Below, piece by piece: positions 1 to 9,389 of a DNA stretch of 64,000 bases. The position numbers were made by a program, and so were the translations under genes. The notes below the pieces were generated by a model. It worked only from the letters and a program-made list of their open reading frames with translations. It was not told the DNA's origin and made no database searches. The DNA comes from Pycnopodia helianthoides (lineage: Eukaryota > Echinodermata > Asteroidea > Forcipulatida > Asteriidae): NCBI GenBank assembly GCA_032158295.1, contig CM063256.1, positions 15,508,574 to 15,572,573 on the forward strand. The letters run 5' to 3'. Positions within the stretch are counted from its first letter, which is position 1; each line of letters starts with the position of its first letter.

Positions 1-280
1 ATAACAAATATTAGCTTAAAAACTTACTCGGTAACTAGCAACGGAGAGCTGTTAATAGTTTAAAACATTGTGGGAAACGACTCCCTCTGAAGTAACGTAG
101 TTTTTGAGAAAGAGGTAATTTTATTAAAAAGTCTTTTATTATGCACCTAAAAGCATACCAATTTGTGCAACGAGGGTTTTTTTCTTTCATAATTTTCTTG
201 CTATTTTTTATGCATAATGATGGGATACACCAAGTGAGAATACTGGTTTTTGACAATTACCAAAGGTGTCCGGTGCCTTT
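1..280. repeat. Fragment of a dispersed MITE family
   Basis: No gene is seen. The first ~130 bases resemble the interior of the element at 38591-38985 (shared stretches around an 'aacttactcggcaa'-like motif, an 'aaaacattgtgggaaacga'-like block and a 'gagagagg' block), so the window opens inside a decayed copy of that element. The remainder is A/T-rich without a recognised feature. Confidence 0.4.
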
Positions 281-572
281 ATAGTGACACGTTACTTGGA
301 TCGGGTAGTTGTTCTTTGAAAAGCGTTTAAAACTGTTTGTTATAAAATGCGTATGGTTAAACTGATGTTTTAAAAGTAGAATATAATGATCCACACAAAT
401 ATGCCTCGAAATTGCGTGGTTCGCAAAGTAAAAGGAAAACCATGCAATTTCGAGAGGCATACTTGTGTAGATCATTGTATTCTACTTTTAAAACATCTTT
501 CCGTCCAGCATTTGATAACAAACGTTTACAAACGCTTTTCATAGACCAACTCGCCCGATCCAAGGCAACGTG
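281..572. mobile_element. Inverted-repeat MITE, 'GGCAACGTG' family, copy 1
   Basis: The segment folds on itself: 'gatccacacaaatatgcctc' near 390 is mirrored by 'gaggcatacttgtgtagatc' near 460, and the outer ends (a 'gacacgttacttggatc' block and 'gatccaaggcaacgtgtc') are also complementary. A second copy with the same interior lies at 22727-23073. There is no coding capacity, so it is a non-autonomous element. Its right end runs into a poly-C tract, so that boundary is uncertain. Confidence 0.6.
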
Positions 573-1592
573 TGTCCCCCCCCCCCCAGCAGCTCTATGA
601 AATTGGCCCCATGCGCGCGCGTATAATCATAAGCGCATTACCTTGTATCTTGTAGCAAAACTGCGCGCTGTGCGTAGCTTTCAGTTCCGCTAGCAAAGAC
701 AATCATGTGCGTGTGAATCGTGAACGCATCAAATACATGCGCGTCCCCGCGCGCGCCGGGCGCGTTGTGCCTCATTCAAACGGTGTACGTGTGTACATAC
801 GTGTACGTACGTCGTACGAATCTATATCTGCACTCGTAAAAAACACATGGAATGCATCAGACTATTTCACAAAGAATTTGAAATCGTTCATTAAAAGACT
901 GGTCGTAAACTTTGGTGAATTTTATTAGTTGGTGGTGCTTCAAAATGAGGGCGCAGTATCTGTTGTATTTTATAAGTTTGTTGCAGTTTCAGCACTCCTT
1001 CTCCCAACTTATTGGAATGTGTAAGTAGCTTTGAGACCGTAATCGTTAGTTTAGATTTAGCCCAGGTTGGACTCCTCCGTTGCATACAACGCGACGGAGT
1101 ACATGTACATAAAGGTCCTGTACCATTGCGAAAATTGGTATAACAAAATAGTGATACCTGATGGCAAAAGCTGAAGCTTCGTTCACATATTCCTTATGTC
1201 CGGAACTCCACGCCTGCTGGGTTCAGAATCGTTAATTTTATCCTTGGGTGACATTTTTTTTTTTAATAAAATGGAAATTTACGTCTCAGTTGTAACTTTT
1301 CTGTACCGGTACTGACTTCCTAGTGTATGTGAAAACTTGAACATTGTTAATTTCAAGTTCGTCACGTTCGTTCGTGCTTCAAGCTCAGTATGCATTGCTA
1401 TCGATTCTTTACAATAATTCGAGTGTTCACCAAGTACTGTTATTGACACATTCACTTTGTATAAAATAATGCAGCATCGATACCAAACTAATAACACTAA
1501 TCGAATGTTTTCTTAAGTTGACGAGAAAGTCGGTCGGTTTTGCTACGCATTTCGCGCATGCGCAAAAAAGCTCACACGTCAATCGGTACAAG
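573..1592. other. Non-coding stretch, no gene recognised
   Basis: Contains a G/C- and CpG-rich patch (about 610-830) with alternating 'cgcgcg' and 'gtacgtacgt' runs and no recognised gene. The short frames across it have no family signature. If the exon proposed at 1593 is real, this would be the promoter and 5' leader region of the first FAM187-like copy. Confidence 0.3.
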
Positions 1593-1650
1593 ATGTTTAC
1601 AACGGAAGCGTGGACCTTCTATTTATTTTCTGGAACAATTTTTGTTATTT
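1593..1650 (+). CDS. Candidate signal-peptide exon of upstream FAM187-like copy
   Basis: ATG opens a 19-codon hydrophobic leader (MFTTEAWTFYLFSGTIFVI) that ends in phase 1 at a T|GTGAAC donor, as the next exon (2934) requires. The donor is weak, and a better-looking GT further on would give the wrong phase. The leader length is close to that of the candidate at 11994. Exon identity is inference from position, hydrophobicity and phase. Confidence 0.35.
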
Positions 1651-4600
1651 GTGAACCCTCAAAAGTATAGCTATGGTCAAGAAGAATTTAAAAAACGAAA
1701 TTTCAGCTTCTAAAATCAGGTAAAAATATGAAAAAACATAAGTTGAAATTTCATTGGCATTGTAGAGAAGCTTTATATAGTAGTTTGTACACATGACCTC
1801 ACTGCAGTGCAACGGACACTGAAGTCATACCAGGGCCGTCCAACGTACAAGGGCTAGTTTGAACTTGTATGTTTATGAAGTAGCCTATAGCGTTCTAAAT
1901 ACGCTTTTTATCGTTCCTTCACTAAACACTGTTTCGATGACTGGTTGTAACCATTCGGTAGTGTATTTTAAACTATTTAGCGACGAAAATAGGACAAAAT
2001 TTAAGAGTATATGGGTGCATCATCAAGCTAAGTTTCCATTTTCATTTTTCTTAAAGAAGCCCCTTATCAATATCAGTGCTTTTGTTACGTCATTTAATAT
2101 AATTCTTCTCAAGATAATCTGGAGGCAAAACAAATACATGTCTGCGAGTAAATAGAAAAAACAATGTTTAAAGGAACATTACAGAATTGGTAAGAAAAAA
2201 AATTATATACTTTTTGATCACAGATTTACATAAAACTTACACGGTCTAATGATGATGATAGTAGAAAACATCCCTTGAAATATTTCTGTCTGAAATGCCA
2301 TATTTGATGAGAAAATGAATAAACTAATTTTCCGATTGGAGTTTATCGCTCAGTGAGCGTTTTATTCATTTGTTGAATCTATATGATTTCATGCAAATGT
2401 GTAATCGGTTTTTCACTATCTTCTCGTAACCCAGATGGCAGATCGATCTCAAACTTCTACATGTTTGTCAGTTTATGTATAGAGGTGGATTACATAAAGT
2501 GCTTACACTGCCAGCAACTGTTTTGTTAGCAAAACCAATTCTGTAATGTTCCTTTAAAAAATATTGACATTCCTACATAAAAGCTATGCAACAATGCAAC
2601 AATTTTGTCTGTAAATTTTTAATCTCAAAAGTTCAGATTTCAAATGCGGGTGGGGCAGCACCCCCATGCCCCCCCCCCTCTTGTTACGCCCACTGTAACT
2701 ATTGTTCATAATTAAAAACTGTTCATTGCTGATGATCGTAGGTCAACAAAATACAACCGAAAACTGCGTAAAGTCAATGAAGAACAAGCTTAACAGTGCC
2801 AGCGGAGAAAAACAACAAAAGTAAACAAGGAGAAAATGTCGCTTTTGAATTTTGATTAGGCGTCCCGTAATCACTAATTTGCAGCTAAATAAAAGTTGGG
2901 TTTATGTTATTTTCTATTTTTTTTTCAATACAGATAGAGGTGACTGCGATGAGTATTATCGATTTACCACTCCGACTATCCTAGATGCAACAGTAACAAT
3001 GATATGTGATCCTTGGTGAGTTTATTAGTAATGCTTGACCTAGTACTGTAAGACTCTCCCACCCACGATACCCATTTACGCGTTCCTATCAGTCACGGGT
3101 TCCTATCATTATGTATACTGTATATACGTTGCAGAAACCACAATTGGCATAAACGCAGCGGGAGAGGGGGTGTACGTGCTGGATGTTTAGTGGGAGAGTA
3201 GTCTTAATTGGCGACGTTCATTTTGTTAAACGTACATGTAGTGCGATATCGTAACACGATTTACTGTCCCCATCAAGAATTACTGGAGAAGAGATATTTG
3301 TATCACACGAACATCTGGATCAAAACGAACGTCTCGACGCTTTTGGCTCTAAACCCCGCCACATTTTTTTTCTGGCAGCAATATGAATATTCATAAAATG
3401 AAACGCACGCGCACAACGTCGAGCAGGCTGTGATCAGACTGTCCCCCCCCCGTCTCCCCTATTTGAAATTGTTGGGCTCTTTCATTGGCTGCCAAAGCGT
3501 GTGCCTTCAGTGGTACGATATCAATCACAAAATACTTCTCTCCTTCACGGTGTCACCTTGATCGGGATTTCGTACAGTCCATTAAAGTCGGTAACGAAGA
3601 GCGCTGAAAATAAACTTCCAAATCCAGTAGGTAAATTTACAACTAAATCGTGACCTTTCACAAAATTTCGAATTGCGGTGGTTTGATGACTTTTAAACTC
3701 TTCATTAGGCCCAATTTAATTCTCGCAAATTCTAACGCCGGTTGAACATTCGCAGTACTTCTTAAAGCCATTTCCTCGATACTAGCATCACCCACGTCTA
3801 GGTACCATACACATTAATATCTGTCGCTGAACGCCTCAATTTAAATTATGCAAATTAGCCTCGTTTTGATCTGCCTGTTTTTTTCCGGGCAGCAAATCCA
3901 AAATCGTTAAGACGCTGTTTCGATCCAGATTTATAGACTTGCCAGTCCTTCTGAGTCAGCCTCCCAAACATTCAATGTAGCGACCTCTACCGGTGGTTAA
4001 TACAAAAAACAGCGTCGCCGATCAAGAGAGAGGATAGACTGGTACGCTGTCCTTATCCGCACGGATAAGGACAGGCACCGGTCTATTAGTCAAAGAGATG
4101 GTCACTGCTACTGGTCCCCTGTCCGACTGGTCCCCCTATCTGCAAGACCGCAATGGGATGCGAGGTCAAAGGTGCGTTTGTCAGGATTCCTCCAAACGCT
4201 CAAAGCCGGTCTCTGGCGTTAAACACGAGCCTCGAAGTGTGACGTCAGATGTTCGGGCTAGAGAGAGGACTGCGGCTAAGGAGGGATTTGAAGGAGTCAA
4301 CTGACTCAGTTTGGACAACGTTTTCTTCAAGGTGGTTCCAGTCAGTTATTATTCTATTGATGAACGAGTACTTTAATTGGTTGGTGTTGCACGAACTTAG
4401 AATGACTTTGAGTTATTTGTTATTGAACTTTCGATTGAGGTAGTTGTTGGTGAATGAAAGAGTGTTCTAGGTCGAATGTGCCTGCCTAGTTTTTTGGGGG
4501 TGTAAAGTAAAGTCGTGATGGTATAGCCTGGTACCAGCCTCTCAACCACCTTGAACATGAATGTAAGACGTAACCGCTTCCGTCTGTCCCGGAGAGTTGG

Positions 4601-7600
4601 TAATTGCAGGTTTCTGAGCAATTTGGTTATCCATCCAGGTTGGCGTGACCGATAGTCTCCTGTGATGAAGCGTGTAGCACGATGTTGGATGCGCTCAAGG
4701 CGATCTATGTTGGCCTTATTATTAGGTTCGCACACAACTGCTCCTTACTCCAGCGTTGGTCCTACTAGGGCTAAGTAGGCAGTGCGATTACAGCTGGTTG
4801 GACAGCCTCTTAGGTTTCTGCGTAGAAATCCTAGTGTGGAGCTGGCTCTCTTGGATATGTTGGATATGTGTGAGTTCCATTTGAAATATTATGTGATGAG
4901 TATGCCCAAATAACGGTTGCTTGGTGTTTGATGGAGAATGGTGTTAGGGTGTAGAAGTACGATTTTTTATTGAAATAGTATCATTTCCTTACGGGTTCCT
5001 CTCAGGCAACGATAGAGGGTGGGCCATGATAGAGGGCGGGCCATTATAGAGTGCGGCAGAGCCGTATATTGGAAGAGTTGCGACAACTTGCGATTAGAAG
5101 CCATTTTGTGTCCAAAACGAAATGCGTGTGCGAAAACAAAGCACCAGACTATCATGAGACTCGTGTGAGAACGAACGCGTCCACGACGACCGACCGACCA
5201 TGCTGCTGGCACGCGATAAAATCATAAAATCCAAAGGTTATACTACTTTTACAAGAAGTACTCTTTAGCTTTCTGTAGATCAGCGGGGAAAAATGTTCTT
5301 TCATTCACTCAGGTCAGGTAGAGAAATATAATCATTGAATCTTCTAAGAATCTTGTGCTTTTTATGTGAAACTGTTTGACACTAAGCTGACAAGCGTTGT
5401 TGCATGCTTGGCTTGTTTTGCCATGCATGCTATGGAGGATTTCCTTTCTCCATGGTTTGGCCAACCAACTACAGTCCGCAACAACACAATGACAGAAGAA
5501 TAACAACAATCATGACAATGCTGATAAATTAGTAACTTATTGTTTTTTGTAGACCATGTCATCTCAGTCTTTAACTCGGAATGAATTTTTAATAACTCGG
5601 TTATTACTGACGACGCGTTGTTATGCTCATCAATTTATTATAATTTTAAACATTTATATGTACAACTACATTTTTTTTTTACAATTTATATTTACTATTA
5701 TTAATCTTGAAAAAATCTGCATGCTCATCAAATGTATTATTGTTAACGTATGTAGATGGATTTTTTTTACAATTTTGTTTTACATTTATGTACAGCAGGG
5801 ACAAAATCTTGATAAAAAATGGGCAGGCTCATCAAATTTATTATTATTAACATTTACTATGTACATGGATTTTTTTTTACAATTTTTGTTTACATTTATG
5901 TACAGCAGGGACAAAATCTTGAGCCAGTAACTGGGGTGCTAAACTCTGTTTCGAAATGTTGACATCTCACTCATCTGCGGTCATACTACTTGTACTAGCA
6001 GTAGCATATGATATCTGTTTTTGGGCGACTTCCTCAGTTTAGAAACTTTACGGTGAAGAAAGATGGTTGGGATTACAGTCTACTTTAGCTTTCTGTCAGT
6101 TCGCTGAGGTTCAAACTGTTTCTTGTCAAAGTGCACCTATCAACCAGTTTAACAAAAATGCAGCCACATAGTTAATTTTGTGGAATAATATATGTTTCAA
6201 CAGTAGATTCCGAGTAGATATTTTAACTTTTCCAAATACTAAAAAGATAGTCTAAGTTCCCCCTCCCCCTCCAAGACAGAACGGTGTTGAGTGTGGATGG
6301 CTACAATCGTATAGTTTCAACACCACCTCCCTTCCCCAGAAAAAAAATGAAATCAATCTGAAAACTCTCCCTTGTTTACTCATTGAATGATCATGGTTGC
6401 TATTTGATTTTAGGGCATGCTATGATTTACCAAAAATGGGATGCTACCTTGACAATAAAAGACAGCAGTTAAGAAAGAAGTCTTAAATAATCATAATGGT
6501 GGTGCAAATTCTTCAAGCAAAATTATGAAACTTTATTGAAAGAAATTTAGACAAAGACCAATTAATATTTTTTTAAAAAGAAAATGAAGGTTTTAATTCT
6601 AGCTTGGATAATTATAATCATAGCTCTTACTCTTAGTCTTGGTCATGTAACTTGGACCCAAGACTAATAACAAAAGCTACACGCACGACGGGCCAACAGG
6701 GTGGACAGGACCATTCACTCTTTTCTTAATTTCTTCTTACGGACAGAAATTGGGCTTTGTAGAAAACTTAAATTTCCTTTATTAGAGGTGCCCTATTTAA
6801 GAAAAATGACCTTGTCCTTACAATGAACAATGTATTAAACAAATCAAACTACAATTATTGATGCTATACTTTTATGCTTCGTTTTAACAATCATACTATA
6901 TAGTTTATGTTTAAAAAATGTTAAGTGTAGAATAGTAATTAAAACAATCAAGGGTGGCATAATGTGGGGCTGAAAATTTACATGATTATAGACTCATGAC
7001 TGAATAAGTTCAATGGTCTTGTGTTGTTGTGGTTTTTTTTTTTTTTTTTTGGCCAAAAACAGTTGCAATACCTCACTGTATAGTTTCTATGATTTAAACA
7101 AATTATGTTCAAATGTTGATTTAATATACATGTTATTGAGTCCAAATTTAGTGATAAATATTTTTCAATTCTTTGTTGTCGAGTATCAAAGTATTGTCCC
7201 TAAAGGCCCTACGTACTTGCCCATAAAGTTGAAAGGAAAGGAGATAAATATTGTTATAGTGCTTGTTAAAATAAAAACAGTTAAACTGTCAGACTGTGTA
7301 TTTTATTTCTCCTTTTGATAGTGGTATATGTATTTTAAAAGGTTTAAAAGCAGTAAACAAGGCCTGCCTGCAGTCTTCTTGTCTTGTAGATGAATTTGTA
7401 GATCACCCCCCCCCCCCACCTCCCCTCCCGAGTCAAATTCTAAAAACACTGTAACTGATCGGACACATGATTGTCATTATTAAAGCGTTGGCATTATTCT
7501 GGTATTCATTACTATTTACTCATTCCATCCACATCGGGGAGCCAAAAAGTTCATCTGAATTATGGAAATTCGACACGATGATCGACCAATCATGAACTTG

Positions 7601-9355
7601 ACATGGTGGCACTGGTGGTGGTGACCAGTACTACTAGTCACTACATGTAGTAGCCAACTAATTTCGGGAGTGGATTGTTTATTTCTAAATTCTAACGACG
7701 CAAAACAAAAAATTTCCAGGCCCTAATTTTACCTCACACAGGCATGCATTTGAGTTAGGATGCCAGTTGCTCCGCTTCACCTTCACTTCCCAGGCTTTTC
7801 TCCTAGCTTTATCTCGTGGGAACCTATACAATTTTAAGCCAGTTCCTAACCTATTGGTGCAACCCCAAGCACTACATCCCGTCATTTTGCTTGACCTTCC
7901 CCTTCCCCTTTTTGTCGTACACAAACTAGCTTTAACAAGGACCGCGGGTGAAAGCGCAGTTTGTTGACATCCGCGGCAGAATGGCGACAGCTGTTGCCTG
8001 GTAATTTTTTTGGACCGAAAATGGCGTCCAGCAACCACGTGACCTAAAAAAGTGGTCCCTCTATGTCGCAACTCTTCCAATATACGGCTCTGGAGTGCGG
8101 GCCACGATACAGACGAAGAGGGGGATGCACACAGACAAAGGTATGTATGTGGGGATGCACCACAGAGAGACTCATGCGCGGAGCCTCGAAACCCACAACT
8201 TTTGTCTGTTAATCAAAGATTTGATGGTCATGACTTCAATGGTCCATTGTGCCCCTGGGGTTGTTTAATACTTTCATCCTGGAGAATTTGGGTTACACCG
8301 GCCCTGTAAAAAGTATGGAAGTATCCAACGCAGATCAATAGCCTGAATTTTGCAACTTAAGGTAGTTTTGTGATTAGGGCCCCAGATTATAATTTCACAT
8401 GTGACTTCAAATGTATCTTTCCTGAAATTGTAGCCAATACATCAGCATTATGTTGACGAGAACCTATCTATGACCCTACGTAGTAATGAAACTCCAATCA
8501 CCTTCATTTCAGTTATACTACAACACCTATAGTAGTGTGGAAGAGAGCGATTGGCCGGTCTATATTTGAAATACAAAGATGGGAGTCTATCGAGTACGAC
8601 TTTTCTGGCGAATCAAACCACGTTCTCAGACACAACATGGCACTGACCATCGTTAGGGTGACTAAAGCAGATGCCGGGATATACATGTGCGTTAAAGATA
8701 AAAAGTAAGTAAAAAAGAGCCATGTAACTGTTTTTATATTGCTCTCTGAATAAAGCCCGCATTCATAAAAAGGACTTTTGGGACGCTAGGTGGCAGCAGA
8801 CTTACCAGGTAAAGCCATTGTTCTCGGCAATGTGCGCATGCTTAGAACTACGTAAACAATGGAATTTTAACTGGTCTGTCCGCTGCCATCTAGTGTTCAA
8901 AGTCTCCTATTCAGATTAAAGAAAATATTTGTAATTATAAAAAAAATCGTTATGCTGTTTATTAAAACTAACTCTTGTTGTCTTGTTTCTTCTTCACAGA
9001 CAATTGAGTTTGCACCATGTCATTGTACGGCCAACTCATCTTGGCATCCGCGCCAATATTTATGTCAAAGATCAAAAACGAATGAACCGGATGTACGTAT
9101 AGCACGTAGAACTGTGATTATGTTCATGAGTATTAACATTATCAACAAACATGTAAACATTTTGTTTATTAATGGTTTTCTCATTTGACGTCATTATATG
9201 AAAATAGTAAAGAGTAATATTCAGCTGATCAGTAAAATCATGAGGCAGCCATCATGTTGCTGCTGCTATAGCTGGTGCTACTTCTGCTGTTGATTGCTGG
9301 TACTGCTGCTGCTACTACTGTTGTTGATGCTACTGTTGATAGTGTTGCTTCTGCC

Positions 9356-9389
<34 letters not shown>

